A DNA stretch of 64,000 nt. Source: Hanleya hanleyi. Its lineage: Eukaryota; Mollusca; Polyplacophora; Lepidopleurida; Hanleyidae. Below are positions 21,342 to 32,847 of this stretch, one piece after another; positions within the stretch are counted from its first letter, which is position 1; every line of letters starts with the position of its first letter. A program made the translations under genes and the position numbers. The notes under the pieces were generated by a model. The model was not told the DNA's origin. It searched no databases and worked only from the letters and a program-made list of their open reading frames with translations. The stretch lies in the NCBI GenBank assembly GCA_036873755.1, contig JAVTVY010018721.1, forward strand, positions 1 through 64,000. The letters run 5' to 3'.

Positions 21342-22169
21342 TCATCCTCTCCACTGCTCACTTGGTGTGGGACGTTGTTGTTGGACCCATTCCAAGGCAT
21401 CTACGGTGTCCAGTTTCTCCAGCATCGTCTCTAGCGACACCCTAGCCGTGATGGTAAACGATTGGTCAAATACCCGGATGTTACTTCTCGGGTAAAAGTA
21501 TCGGACTTGGTCTGTCACCTTATGCTGCAGCACATAACCAAACGCCAGATTTAATTTGAATGACGTAGTTTGATCGTTGAAGATGGCTTCCACGTAGCTG
21601 CGTAAACGGGCGAGGTCGGTCAGTCGGAAATTGTAGATGTCTTGAATATGGCGATGACGGTGGAAACAGTGCCGTATCATGGGCCAATGGCGCCGATAGA
21701 TGTCACTCACTGGATCGCTAGGAACATTTATGGGTTCATCCGCGAAGTGTACTTTGCTCTCCACGTCGTACAAAATCTGACCCAAGGTCTTGTCGTCGAA
21801 ATTTGACTGTTGAATTAGGGCGACATCATCATCATCGGCCCTCGTGCGGTGGGTGGGAGTTCCCGCTGTCTCGATACTGTTGCCTACGGGCTCCCCTACC
21901 TGCAAACTTGGCTGCGGATCAGGGTGTTGTGTACGTTGGTGTCGCAGCAACAGACTGGGCAGTTTGAAAAGTCGACCACATTCCTCGCATAGATGCTTGG
22001 GTGCCCCATGCACTGTCCGTTCATGACACCGTAGACTGTCCAGGCGAATAAATAGTTTCCCACACCTCGTGCAGCTATACCGGGTGGTTCCGCCGTGCTT
22101 GGTGGCCTCATGGCGGCGCAAGTCGTGCAGACGAGTAAACGATTTGGAGCACGTAGTACAAGTGAACAT
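21342..22169 (-). pseudogene. zfB1: type-1 zinc-finger gene, C-terminus frameshifted
   Basis: The start is the ATG at 22169, just below a TATA box (CTTTTATA at 22213-22220 on the plus strand). Three C2H2 fingers, the type-1 linker (VGNSIETAGTPTHR, LIQQSN, LYDVE) and most of the C-terminal domain read through. One base is missing in the CCAACACC run that precedes the last 20 codons (compare zfB4 near 26710). The frame therefore ends early and the TFFVTKL signature is lost. It is the mirror partner of zfB4. The 275-residue product might still bind DNA. Confidence 0.85.
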
Positions 22170-22747
22170 CTTGGTGATTGACAGTGTCTGATGGAACGGC
22201 CAGGCCGCTTCACTTTTATAGCACGCTAGCAGGTGATCTATTTTTAGCACACTCACGTCAAGTACCTACAAGTCGAGAACCGAGAAGTACTGGTGTACGA
22301 CTGAGCCACAATGAGTACGTGTGTGTGTGTTTGTGTTTGAGTCCAATCGTGCACCATGTCGAATTACGTTCTCTCCGAAAACTTCCTCTCATCGCATCAA
22401 TATGCTCAGACCCATTCAATATAAACACAACCAAGAGACATCAACACCAACAGGCACATTGCGTAATACACGTTTTATTATCCTCACAGCACCACCACCA
22501 CCACTAGCACCACCACCACCTAGCGTTGCCGCCGTCAACGATCAGCGTATAGACATATAGAGTATGTATGGCATGTTATGGTATTCATCAGTGCATGGGT
22601 GAAGCATTCAGCCTATGGTGTAGTCGGCCAGCTTGTTAACGAAAAACGTGACATTGGTCATCCTCTCTACGACCCACTGGGTGTTGGGGCGTTGTTGTTG
22701 GGCCCATTCCAAGGGATCCACGGTGTCCAGTTTCTCCAGCATCGTCT

Positions 22748-23503
22748 CTAGCGACGTCTTATCCGTGATGGTAAAGGGTTGGTCAATACCCGGATGCTAC
22801 TGCTCGAGTAAAAGTATCGGACTTGGTCTGCCTCCTTATGCTGTAGCACATAACCAAACGCCAGATTCAACTTGAAGGTCGTACTTTGATCGTTGAAGAT
22901 GGCTTCCACGTGGCTGCGTAGATGGGCGAGGTCGGTCAGTCGGAAATTGTAGATATCTTGAATAGGGCGATGACGGTGGAAGCAGTGCCGGATCATGGGC
23001 CAATGGCGCCGATAGATGTCACTCACTGGTTGATCGTCGTGTAACAGATCGCTAGGAACATTTATGGGTTCGTCCGCGAAGTGTACTTTGCCCTCTACGT
23101 CGTACAAAATCTGGCTCAAGGTCTTGTCGTTGAAATTTGACTGTTGAATTAGGGCGACAGCATCATCATCGGCCCTCTTGCGATGGGTGGGAGTTCCCTC
23201 TGTCTCGATACTGGTGCCTACGGGCTTCTCTACCAGCAAACGTGGCTGCAGAACAGGGTGTCGTGTGCGTTGGTGTCGCAGCAACTGACTGGTCAGTTTG
23301 AAAAGCCGACCACATTTTTCGCATGGACGCTTGGGTGGCCCATGGATTGATCGTTTATGGCGCTGTAAATGATCCGGGCGCTGAAATGACAGTGTACATA
23401 TCGTACAGCTATACCGAGCGGTTCCGTCGTGCTTGATAGCCTCATGGCAGCGCAAGTCGTGCAGACGAGTGAATGATTTGGAGCACGTAGTACAAGTGAA
23501 CAT
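22748..23503 (-). pseudogene. zfB2: type-1 zinc-finger gene, C-terminus frameshifted
   Basis: Starts at ATG 23503 below TATAAAAG (23549-23556, minus strand). The three fingers are intact, and the linker carries VGTSIETEGTPTHRK. A one-base loss in the codons for the RVFDQPF strand shifts the frame, giving a basic nonsense tail (251 aa). The remaining domain codons continue to about 22620 in another frame. It is the mirror partner of zfB3. Confidence 0.85.
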
Positions 23504-23924
23504 CTTGGTGGTTGACAGAGTATCTGATGAAACGGCCAGGCCGCTTCCCTTTTATAGCACGCTAGCTGGTGATCTATTTTTAGCACACTCAGTTCAACTA
23601 CTTCCAAGTCGAGGCCCAAGATGTGCTGGTGTACAACTGAACCGCGTTGCGCGCGCGCGTGTGTATGTATGTATGTATGTATGTATGTATGTATGGGTAG
23701 TGGATTTTACATCCGGGACCTTGCCAACATCCGGGTTTTCCAGTGGGTTTTTTCCCCTCGTCCCCTTATCTTCCATACGGGTACTGTGGTTTTACATCCG
23801 GGTCCGCATCTTACCTCCGGGGTTTTCCATGTTTACTGTCACGTGTTCGGAACCGGAAGTTGTTACAAGACAGGTGGCGCCCCGACCTCCGGAGCTCTTA
23901 AAGCTCGGATCTCTTGGAGCGGTG

Positions 23925-24178
23925 TGCAAACACTGGTCAAAGAGGGCTATACAACCAAACACTGGTCAAACAGGGCTATACTGTCAAACACTGGTCAAAC
24001 AGGGCTATACTACCAAACATTGGTCAAACAGGGCTATACCACCAAACACTAGTCAAACAGGGCTCTACCGCCAAACACTGGTCAAACAGGGCTATACCAC
24101 CAAACACTGGCCAAACAGGGCTATACCACCAAACACTGGTCAAACAGGGCTACACCAGCAAACACTGGTCAAACAGGA
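23925..24178. repeat. 29-bp tandem repeat, about nine units
   Basis: The unit core is AAACACTGGTCAAACAGGG followed by CTATACCACC. Because 29 is not a multiple of three, a 29-codon protein repeat appears in all frames; it is not a gene. Four mirror units lie at about 24705-24812. Confidence 0.85.
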
Positions 24179-24229
24179 AAGAGTGAGGAGAAATATTAGA
24201 CCTGCCTCACTAACTGTATTGTAGATGTA

Positions 24230-24570
24230 TTGATAAGAAGTTTGAGTATCTCTGATGAACCATATTGAACGGAAGTGACCTTTGACCCATGCGCACCATT
24301 ATTATCCGGTATTCTGCAAGAGCATTTGGACACCTGTTGACCTCAATAATTTGCATATGACCTCTGTGAGGTCACTTCCGCTTCCGTTCACGTGACCGGA
24401 ACTGACCTTTGACCCTGTGCGCGCTAACAATACCGGATAAAAATTGCGCGCAGGGTCAAAGGTCAGTTCCGGTCACGTGAACGGAAGGGGAAGTGACGTC
24501 ACAGAGGTCATATGCAAATTATTGAGGTCAACAGGTGTCCAAATGCTCTTGCAGAATACCGGATAATAAT
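24230..24570. repeat. GP-B central hairpin with DR1-type and octamer sites
   Basis: The arms meet at about 24432. Each side has GGGTCAAAGGTCA, a direct repeat of AGGTCA-type half sites spaced by one (nuclear receptor DR1 type), a TTCACGTGA(A/C) E-box palindrome and ATGCAAAT (POU octamer). The same hairpin forms the centre of GP-C (about 56420-56600), and a related copy stands alone at 32165-32295. Confidence 0.75.
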
Positions 24571-25176
24571 GGTGCGCATCGAACTCTTTCCATATGCGTT
24601 CATCCAGACTTCTTATCCAGCTCATCTACAGCTACTCCTCACTTACCCTGTGTTTGTGAAACATAACCCGACCAGTATTTGTGCCAACGACATTGTTTGG
24701 TGGTAGAGCCCTGTTTGACCAGTGTTTGGTGGTATAGCCCTGTTTGACCAGTGTTTGGTAGTATAGCCCTGTTTGACCAGTGTTTGACCGTATAGCCCTG
24801 TTTGACGGAGCTCGGGGCGCCACCTGTCTTGTAACAACTTCCGGTTCCGAACACGTGACAGTAAACATGGAAAACCCCGGAGGCAAGATGCGGACCCGGA
24901 TGTAAATCCACAGTACCCGTATGGAAGATGGGGGGACGAGGGGAAAAACCCACTGGAAAACCCGGATGTTGGCAAGGTCCCGGATGTAAAATCAACTACC
25001 CATACTTACATACATACACACGCGCGCGCGCAACGCGGTTCAGTTGTACACCAGAACATCTTGGGCCTCGACATGGAAGTAGTTGAACTGAGTGTGCTAA
25101 AAATAGATCACCAGCTAGCGTGCTATAAAAGGAAAGCGGCCTGACCGTTTCATCAGATACTCTGTCAACCACCAAG

Positions 25177-25830
25177 ATGTTCACTTGTACTACGTGCTCC
25201 AAATCATTCACTCGTCTGCACGACTTGCGCCGCCATGAGGCTATCAATCACGACGGAACCGCCCGATATAGCTGTACGATATGTACACTGTCGTTTCAGC
25301 GCCCGGATCATTTACAGCGCCATAAACGTTCAATTCATGGGCCACCCAAGCGTCCATGCGAACAATGTGGTCGGCTTTTCAAACTGACCAGTCAGTTGCT
25401 GAGACACCAACGCACACGACACCCTGTTCCGCAGCCACGTTTGCTGGTAGAGAAGCCCGTAGGCACCAGTATCGAGACAGAGGGAACACCCACTCATCGC
25501 ATGAGGGCCGATGATGATGATGTCGCCCTAATTCAACAGTCAAATTCCGACGACAAGACCTTGAGCCAGATTTTGTACGACGTAGAGGGCAAAGTACACT
25601 TCGCGGAGGAACCCATAAATGTTCCTAGCGATCTGTTACACGACGATCAACCAGTGAGTGACATCTATCGGCGCTATTGGGCCATGATCCGGCACTGCTT
25701 CCACCGTCATCGCCCTATTCAAGATATCTACAATTTCCGACTGACCGACCTCGACTCAAACACAAACACACACACACGTACGCAATGTGGCTCAGTCGTA
25801 CACCAGTACTTCTCGGTCCTCGACTTGTAG
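25177..25830 (+). pseudogene. zfB3: type-1 zinc-finger gene, 3' half deleted
   Basis: ATG 25177 lies below TATAAAA (25134-25140). The fingers and linker are intact, and the domain reads to LTDL. The sequence then jumps into the ACAAACACACACAC spacer and promoter of zfB4, so about 640 bp (domain end plus intergenic region) are missing relative to the left arm. The predicted product ends in an unrelated tail at 25830. Confidence 0.85.
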
Positions 25831-25928
25831 GTACTTGAAGTGAGTGTGCTAAAAATAGATCACCTGCTAGCGTGCTATAAAAGTGAAGCGGCCTGGCCGT
25901 TCCATCAGACACTCTGTCAATCACCAAG

Positions 25929-26790
25929 ATGTTCACTTGTACTACGTGCTCCAAATCGTTTACTCGTCTGCACGACTTGCGCCGCCATGAGCTATACCCG
26001 GTATAGCTGCACGAGGTGTGGGAAACTATTTACTCGCCTGGACAGTCTACGGTGTCATGAACGGACAGTGCATGGGGCACCCAAGCATCTATGCGAGGAA
26101 TGTGGTCGACTTTTCAAACTGCCGAGTCTGTTGCTGCGACACCAACGTACACAACACCCTGATCCGCAGCCAAGTTTGCAGGTAGAGGAGCCCGTAGGCA
26201 ACAGTATCGAGACAGCGGGAACTCCCACCCACCGCACGAGGGCCGATGATGATGATGTCGCCCTAATTCAACAGTCAAATTTCGACGACAAGACCTTGGG
26301 TCAGATTTTGTACGACGTGGAGAGCAAAATACACTTCGGGGATGAACCCATAAATGTTCCTAGCGATCCAGTGAGTGACATCTATCGGCGCCATTGGCCC
26401 ATGATACGGCACGGTTTCCACCGTCATCGCCCTATTCAAGACATCTACAATTTCCGACTGACCGACCTCGCCCGTTTACGCAGCTACGTGGAAGCCATCT
26501 TCAACGATCAAACTACGTCATTCAAATTAAATCTGGCGTTTGGTTATGTGCTGCAGCATAAGGTGACAGACCAAGTCCGATACTTTTACCCGAGCAGCAA
26601 CATCCGGGTATTTGACCAATCGTTTACCATCACGAATAGGGTGTCGCTAGAGACGATGCTGGAGAAACTGGACATCGTGGATCCCTTGGAATGGGTCCAA
26701 CAACAACGTCCCAACACCAAGTGGGCAGTGGAGAGGATGACCAATGTCACGTTTTTCGTTACCAAGCTGACCGACCACCCCATCGGCTGA
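25929..26790 (+). pseudogene. zfB4: type-1 zinc-finger gene, finger 1 broken
   Basis: The TATA box is at 25876-25883 and the original ATG at 25929. After the codons for DLRRHE about 20 bases are missing, which shifts the frame to an early stop. The rest (fingers 2 and 3, linker, full C-terminal domain ending TFFVTKLTDHPIG) is open. It could start at the internal ATG 25987, giving 267 residues with two fingers. The upstream in-frame extension through the promoter is not credible. Confidence 0.8.
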
Positions 26791-27160
26791 ATGCTTCACC
26801 CATGCTATGATGAATACCATAACATACATACGTACATACCCTATTTGTCTACATGGTGATCGTTGAATAGAGCTCAGTAAACACTTATACCTAATGTGGC
26901 GGTGCATTAAATAATAAAGCATGGTGTTTTATATTTCAATTTGTTTTGTTGCGAACATACTAAACCTACCCATGGCGGCTCCCCCAGCCTGGGTATGATG
27001 TAACTTTGGGGATAATAAACTGTATGAACATTGCTGAACTTGTTGTTATTCAAGACAACCGCTATCCGATTGTATAATACAGCGGAGCTCCGATCCACGG
27101 GATCTACCCCCACCACCACCGGGCGTTGACGAGCGGTGGTGGTGTTGGTGGTGGTGTGTG
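26791..27160 (+). terminator. 3' region of zfB4 with polyA signals
   Basis: AATAAT/AATAAA-type signals occur near 26910 (TTAAATAATAAAGC) and 27013 (GGATAATAAACTG), separated by a GC-rich GGCTCCCCCAGCCTGGGT hairpin. The same 3' module follows zfB1 (mirror), zfC1, zfC4 and, in diverged form, zfA2 and zfD. Confidence 0.5.
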
Positions 27161-29130
27161 GTAGTGCGTGTGTGTGTGTGTGTGTGTGTGTGGTATTGTT
27201 GGTGTGTGGTGGTGTCTGTACATATAGAGATTAACTCGAGTCCCTCATCATTCCATATGTATTGGACGACTAATCAAAATTTCGCTACCACTCGTACTGA
27301 TGACGTCACCAATGACGTCACAGATGACAAGGAAATCACTCAAGTTGTGGTCTACACCATGTACTTTCGCTACTACTTGTACTGATGACGTCACCGATGA
27401 CGTCACAGCAAAGATATGGTATAATGCATGACAAATATGGATGGTCCATCTCTACTACAAATACCTTCCTTCGCTGCCCCAAAATGCCCACTTTCGCTAC
27501 TACTCGTACTGATGACGTCACCGATGACGTCACAGATGCTGTAGACAGCCCCCAAATCGGGGTCTACACCCCGAGAGCTACAAAATGACACCTCACAGGA
27601 CGCATTCGGATCAAGGATGGTCCATCTCTACCCCAAATACCTTCTTGTACTGCCCCAAACTGACCACTCTACTTACTACAACCAACTGCGCATGCGCAGA
27701 TTAACGCGACTTGCACTTAAAAATACGCCATTCTGACTCTACCCCACACAAGCTTCACTTTGACACCTTGCACCACCCATTCGGACCCATAGCGGTCCAT
27801 CTCTACTCCAAGCACACCCCCACATACCCCCCAAAATGCCTGCTTTCTATTCTACGACCCAACTGCGCATGCACGGAAAAAACGGACGAAACACTAGTCC
27901 AATCGGATGCCCCCTTCGCATATGCTTCACATTGATACCTCATACGACTCCATCGGCTCATTATTGGCTCACCTAGATCCCAAAACGTCTATTTCCATAC
28001 CCTTTGTCTATTGCGCATGCGCAAAATGCCGATATTCCTACCCCGTATCCATCCAGTCGGGTGCCCCCTCACATATGCTTCACATTGATACCTCACTCGA
28101 CTTCATCGGACCATTAGTGGTCCATCTAGACCCCAAAACGTCTATTTCCACACCCTTTTCCCACAATTCCCTGTCCGCGCATGCGTAGAATGTCGAAAAC
28201 GGACGACACACTACTACAGACGGTTGCTCCCTCACACATACTTCACATTAATACCTCATACGACACCATCGGCCCATTAGGGGCTCACCTAGACCCCAAA
28301 ACGTCTATGTTCATACCCTTTTCCCACAATTCCCTGTCCGCGCACGCGCAGAATGTTGACAACGAACGACGCACTAGTCCAGGTGGATGCTCCCTCTCGA
28401 ATGCTTCACATTGATACCTCACTCGATCCAATCGGCCCATTAGTGGCCCACCTAGACCCCAAAACGTCTAGTTCCGTAACCTTTTCCCAAAATTCCCTGT
28501 CTGCGCATGCGCAGAATGTTGACAACGAACGATGCACTAGACCAGGTGGATGCTCCCTCACGAGAGCTTCAAAATAAGACCTCATACGACTCCATCGGAC
28601 CAATAGTGATCCATGTCAGCGCCAAAATGTCTATTTCCATATACTTGGTATACTGCGCATGCGCAGAATGACGTCAGTTTTACGTCACATCCACCCAGTC
28701 GGATGCTCCTTCACGAATGCTTCACATTGATACCTCACTCAACTCCATCGGACCATTAGTGGCCCACCTAGACCCCAAAACGGCTATTTCCATACCCTTT
28801 GTCTACCGCGCATGCGCAGAATGACGATATTTCAACCCCACACCCAGCCCGTCGGATGCGCCTTCACGAATGCTTCACATTGATACCTTACTCAACTCCA
28901 TCGGACCATTAGTGGCCCACCTAGACCCCAAAACGTGTATTTGCATACCCTTTGTCTACCGCGCATGCGCAGAATGACAATATTTCAACCCCGCACCCAG
29001 CCCATCAGATGCGCCTTCACAAATGCTTCACATTGATACCTCATACGTCTCCATCGACCCACTAGTGGTACCTAGACCCCAAAACGTCTATTTCCATACA
29101 CTTTGTCTATAGAATTTAATATGCATTCCT
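27161..29130. repeat. GP-B right-arm GT microsatellite, CRE and NRF1 arrays
   Basis: Mirror of 19240-20915. CRE pairs lie near 27300, 27384 and 27512. NRF1-type palindromes occur near 27690, 28015, 28500, 28650, 28808 and 28960 at roughly 150-160-bp spacing. Several units show CG to CA or TG changes, as at 28330 (GCGCACGCGC). No gene. Confidence 0.75.
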
Positions 29131-29916
29131 AGTACACGTCCTCTGCATGGCAGAACTGCACAACCCAGCACAAGTCTGGACACGCCTTGATCTCGTGGAG
29201 CCAGGTGTTCGGCACGTGAGCTCACTCACGCAGACGCCAGACCAGGTGTTCACCGCAACATTGTAGCGAACGTGCAACAATGTTGCAATTCGGAGAGCCA
29301 GGTGTTCGGCACGTGACAACCCCAAGCAGACGACAGCGAAATTCTGGCGGGAAAAACTCCACAGACAGATCAGTACATGTCCTATCATGTTCCCAGGCCC
29401 CATTCACCCAAAGGAAAAAATCCTAATTTTACATGGACCACATTGACTTGATAGGCAGATCCCAATAAGCCCGGGGACCGATATTAGCCCTTTTGGCTAG
29501 AGTTGATAGGGGTTTCCCCCTATTTTAGGGGTAAAGTCCGTGTTCCGCTTTTTATAGTTTCGGGAAAAAATCCTAATGTTACATACACCCACCCATGACT
29601 GGATGCCCCTTCACGAATGCTTCACTTTGATGCCTCATTCGACCCAATCGGACCATGCAGCGTATTTGAAGTCTGGGGACTATTTTCTGTCCGCGGAAGC
29701 AGATCGCATCACCGCCAGACCGCATCACCACGGAGGAATACATACCCAATGCAATTGACCATCACGTGACCTCCACATGACTTCCACATGAGACGGCGTC
29801 CTTTTTGAGACGGCGCACTCTTTTGCCGGTTTTCGCCCGTACTATAATGCACTTGACCCCGACGCCAGACTCTTACGCCAGGTCAATGCGACTCGAAATC
29901 AATGCTATATACTACT
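29131..29916. other. GP-B right tip
   Basis: Inverse of 18306-19200: E-box repeats, inverse TATA block, GAGACGGCGTCCTTTTTGAG and the end GCTATATACTACT. The segment CAATGCGACTCGAAATC next to the end is shared with GP-A. Confidence 0.8.
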
Positions 29917-30360
29917 CATGTGTACCAAGTTTCATAATGATCCAATAAAACCCGACCAATTCCGTTAACTTTTCTTTACATTTTTGTCTGCCAGAAAAAC
30001 CTATAATTGGCAAAAACCTCATAATTTGGACAAACATTAATATTTCATCTCATAAATAGCGCAGACTCATCCTTTAATCATAAGAATCATGTGTATCAAG
30101 TTAGATAATCATCCAGAGACACCTGACAACTTCCGGAAGCTTTTTTATGGTGCACATGTACACTTTTGCTGAACAAAAAGAGACCGTATCATTTTCCATA
30201 ATTTGGACAAAAATTAATATTTCATCTCATAAATAGAACAGATACATCCTCTAAGAGACATCATAAGAAACATGTGTACCAAGTTTCATAATCATCCAGT
30301 GACTGCTAACAACTGCAGCAAACTTTCTATGTACAGGTGTACAATGTACATGTGCACTTT
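29917..30360. repeat. Host ~180-bp tandem repeat, right part
   Basis: Continues the host array after the right CATGTG duplication (29917-29922). Cores at about 30093 and 30272 read CATGTGTA(C/T)CAAGTT and are uninterrupted, which shows the empty-site structure. Confidence 0.75.
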
Positions 30361-30869
30361 TGGTAAAAAAAACAAAAAAACAAAAAACAATTATCATTAG
30401 ATTTTAACATTGGGGCACCCCCAAGAATCCCCTGGGATAGTGCCATAACTGGGCCCCCCACTATTGAATACACATCTACCATGTTTTTTCTTGATATACT
30501 TTTTTTATTTGGTAAACCAAAAACCTTATCATTCCTAGGGAGGGGACAACTACACCGATGACGACATCCACTCTCCCTCTCTCACAATGTCACCCCTTAC
30601 TTCGTAAGGCGAGATAAAACAAACAAATGCCCACTTTCTAACATTTGTTAAAATATTTTTTTGCGTATCTTTTCTCGGTGAAAATTCAGAATACAAAAAT
30701 TCAGTATATTCTCTGTCTCCAGCTAATAACTTTCAAAGTAAACGCGAGAAAATATATTTTCAATTCACAAACGCAACACACTAAGGAAACAATTTCGGGC
30801 AAACCCAACATCTTCTTTCTGCTCAGAGAATGAGTTGAAGACTGTTTCGAACAAGCTTTCACTATATAC
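30361..30869. other. End of lipase intron 2, no gene seen
   Basis: AT-rich intronic sequence with no recognised feature. Confidence 0.4.
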
Positions 30870-30975
30870 CTGTTTTCCTGCCTATCGGTATACGCTGTAA
30901 ATTTAGTATAAATCCATCAGCTGTTTCCACGTAGTGTTCTTCACATTGGTAACCTTTACTTGTTATGAGTTCTCC
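30870..30975 (-). CDS. Acid lipase exon 2
   Basis: The acceptor TATTTTCAG precedes GGAGAACTC and the donor is ACAG|GTATAT. The 106 nt encode ELITSKGYQCEEHYVETADG and ILNLQRIPIGRK. This is the conserved N-terminal beta strand and hairpin of acid lipases (E-x-x-T-x-D-G-x-I-L-x-x-x-R-I-P). It joins exon 1 in phase 0 and exon 3 in phase 1. Confidence 0.93.
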
Positions 30976-31096
30976 CTGAAAATAAATAAATAGAATCAGT
31001 TCGAATTCGAAGCAAATTATTAGGACGAACATAGGACAGCATCTATTTATTTTGATGTCCAAATAGTCTGATAATCCCCATTATCTCAACTTTCTT

Positions 31097-31440
31097 AAAT
31101 AATTAGATTGGAACTAAATACCAAACTTATCCGATTTAAAATGAATCTATAAATCGAAAATTTCAATTTATTAGGATGTATTAGATTGAATGTTCAGTCT
31201 AAGTTAGATTTATTCTGTTCTTGTTTCAATCTAATAGACTGAAACTAATTTCGATCTCACCGAAAGATTGACATTTTAGGATTGGACTCAAGGAATAAAA
31301 TGTCAATATTTCGGTTCGATTGAAATTATTTCCGATCTATTAGATTGATAAAGAACAGAATGGATCTAATGTAGATTGAAAAATAAATTTAATATATCTT
31401 AATAAACTGGGATTTTCGATCTGATAGATTAATTTTCGAT
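31097..31440. repeat. About 340-bp foldback in lipase intron 1
   Basis: AT-rich inverted arms with GATCTAATAGATTG-like motifs, ATTTTCGAT and TTCTGTTC(T), centred at about 31288 (GACATTTTAGGATTGG...AAAATGTC). MITE-like, no ORF. Confidence 0.6.
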
Positions 31441-32160
31441 CGGAATGGTTTGGTCACTAATTCCAGTCTATTTACTGAGAATGAGCGTCCTCCTCGAATC
31501 TAGGGAGGAATCCTACAACAGATGCGTCAGTGCGTCAGAAGCGGTTTCGAAGTCTTCATCATTCTGTAGAATGGTACGAGAAATGTGGAGAAAAGGGGGT
31601 TCCCCACTTGCCATTATGCTGGACAGTTTCCATTCATGTAAATACACGATGGCCGAATACTGAATGTCAGATCAGACGCATGATAGTGTTGGAGATAGTT
31701 TTCGATGACCAGATTCTAGCCACCGGCTAGCCACAGCGTACGATACCTTGCCATGGAATTTTCTTGGCCAGCAGACTCGCAGACTCGCCTCTCCATTCTA
31801 CACACAGAGTGATGACGTACTGAAATTCCCCATAACGAGCCTCGCCCTGTACAGAAACCATCGGCGTACGTCGAGGACGCCATCTTGTATGCTTATGTTC
31901 TGCGAGAGGCATTATACCATGATAAAGGCTATAGGCCTACCATATTATAATTCTAAAGGGTCTATACTGCGTAGCCATGTACTAATAAAGGATGTGTGTA
32001 TATCGTATAAGTCCCAATCCATTCACTGCCCGACACACATTTTGATGAAGTATCACCCTTTACCAAACATGTGGAGACTTGCAATCGCCTGCCCTCGAAT
32101 TGATGAAGCCACGGGAATTTCAAGACAAGCTGCGACTTGTCCTGACATTTAGAACACACA
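31441..32160. other. Lipase intron 1, no gene seen
   Basis: Short ORFs on both strands have no recognisable family. A GCCATCTTG-type YY1-like core lies near 31880. Confidence 0.4.
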
Positions 32161-32164
32161 GAAT

Positions 32165-32295
32165 GTGACCCTTTGACGTTTGCATATCATTAAACCCCGT
32201 GACCGGAAGTGACCTTTGGCCCTGTGCAACGGAGTTTCCGGTATTGTTTGTGCGAGTGCGCAGGGTCAAATGTCACTTCCAATTACCTGATGTAA
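32165..32295. repeat. Stand-alone relative of the GP central hairpin
   Basis: The inverted halves GACCGGAAGTGACCTTTGGC and GGGTCAAATGTCACTTCC flank CCGGTATTG. GTTTGCATATCATTA lies outside. The layout matches the centres of GP-B and GP-C, but there are no GP arms here, so the hairpin may be an independent MITE or a remnant. Confidence 0.6.
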
Positions 32296-32847
32296 TGATA
32301 TGGTCAAAGGTGAAAGTGTATTCTCTACTACTAACAGTAATAGGTTATTATTTGAGACCATCGCGGTTATTATGCTGCGCAAGCATGTTTCCGCTGGAAC
32401 ATGTGAAAATTTCGCCACACAGAGAAAATTTTTATCTAAGCAAACATTTCTTCACCGAAATAACATGACCCGAAAACAAAAATGATACACGATAGTCCTT
32501 AAGAAATGTTTGGAAACATATAGTTTTAATTGTTGGTAAGTAAGACCGACAGTAAAGCCGGGATTTCGGCATATCGGTCATGTAAGACGAAGTGACGTGA
32601 ATTCACGGGATTTCCGATAGTGGTAAATAGGGAAGTGGTCGGCCATTGTTCCATTTGCTAACAAGTCAAATCACGTTGAACAGCGGTATCTTCTCAAATA
32701 TGAACTAAACTACGGGGTTTTCTTCGATGGTAGTCTGCTATCTTGATTCTAGCCCGGGTGTGCCTTTGCAAACGACACCAAATTAATGGAAGACTGTTCA
32801 GCCCATTCGCTACATGTATATTCTGGTTTGTAACGGTCATCCTGTAT
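32296..32847. other. Lipase intron 1, no gene seen
   Basis: No supported feature. Confidence 0.35.

Larger units (their letters stand above)
18306..29916. mobile_element. GP-B: complete 11.6-kb giant palindromic element
   Basis: The element begins AGTAGTATATAGCATTG and ends with its inverse. The left arm (18306 to about 24432) and right arm (about 24432 to 29916) are inverted copies along their whole length, interrupted by indels. A deletion of about 640 bp in the right arm accounts for the length difference. Contents from tip to centre: conserved tip with TATAAAAAG, 110-bp tandem with ACACCTGGCTC, NRF1 and CRE arrays, CA microsatellite, two zinc-finger genes, 29-bp tandem, central hairpin. 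No polymerase, integrase or transposase was found, so it must move in trans. It lies inside intron 2 of the lipase gene. Confidence 0.9.

Noticed and set aside
21342..22256. Upstream start of zfB1 at 22256
   Set aside because: The 29 extra codons cover the TATA box and leader. The ATG at 22169 matches the family start.
23433..24224. ORFs of 90-263 codons with TLVKQGYTTKHWSNRAI-like repeats
   Set aside because: They arise from the 29-bp tandem repeat, and the same peptide cycles in all frames.
25840..26790. 316-codon ORF of zfB4 beginning MSVLKIDH
   Set aside because: The first 49 codons run through the MEF2-type site and TATA box; this is a frame opened by the deletion, not a real N-terminus.
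18306..29916. A Polinton polymerase, integrase, ATPase or capsid gene inside GP-B
   Set aside because: Looked for in the readable frames; only zinc-finger genes and repeats are found, so the element is called non-autonomous.
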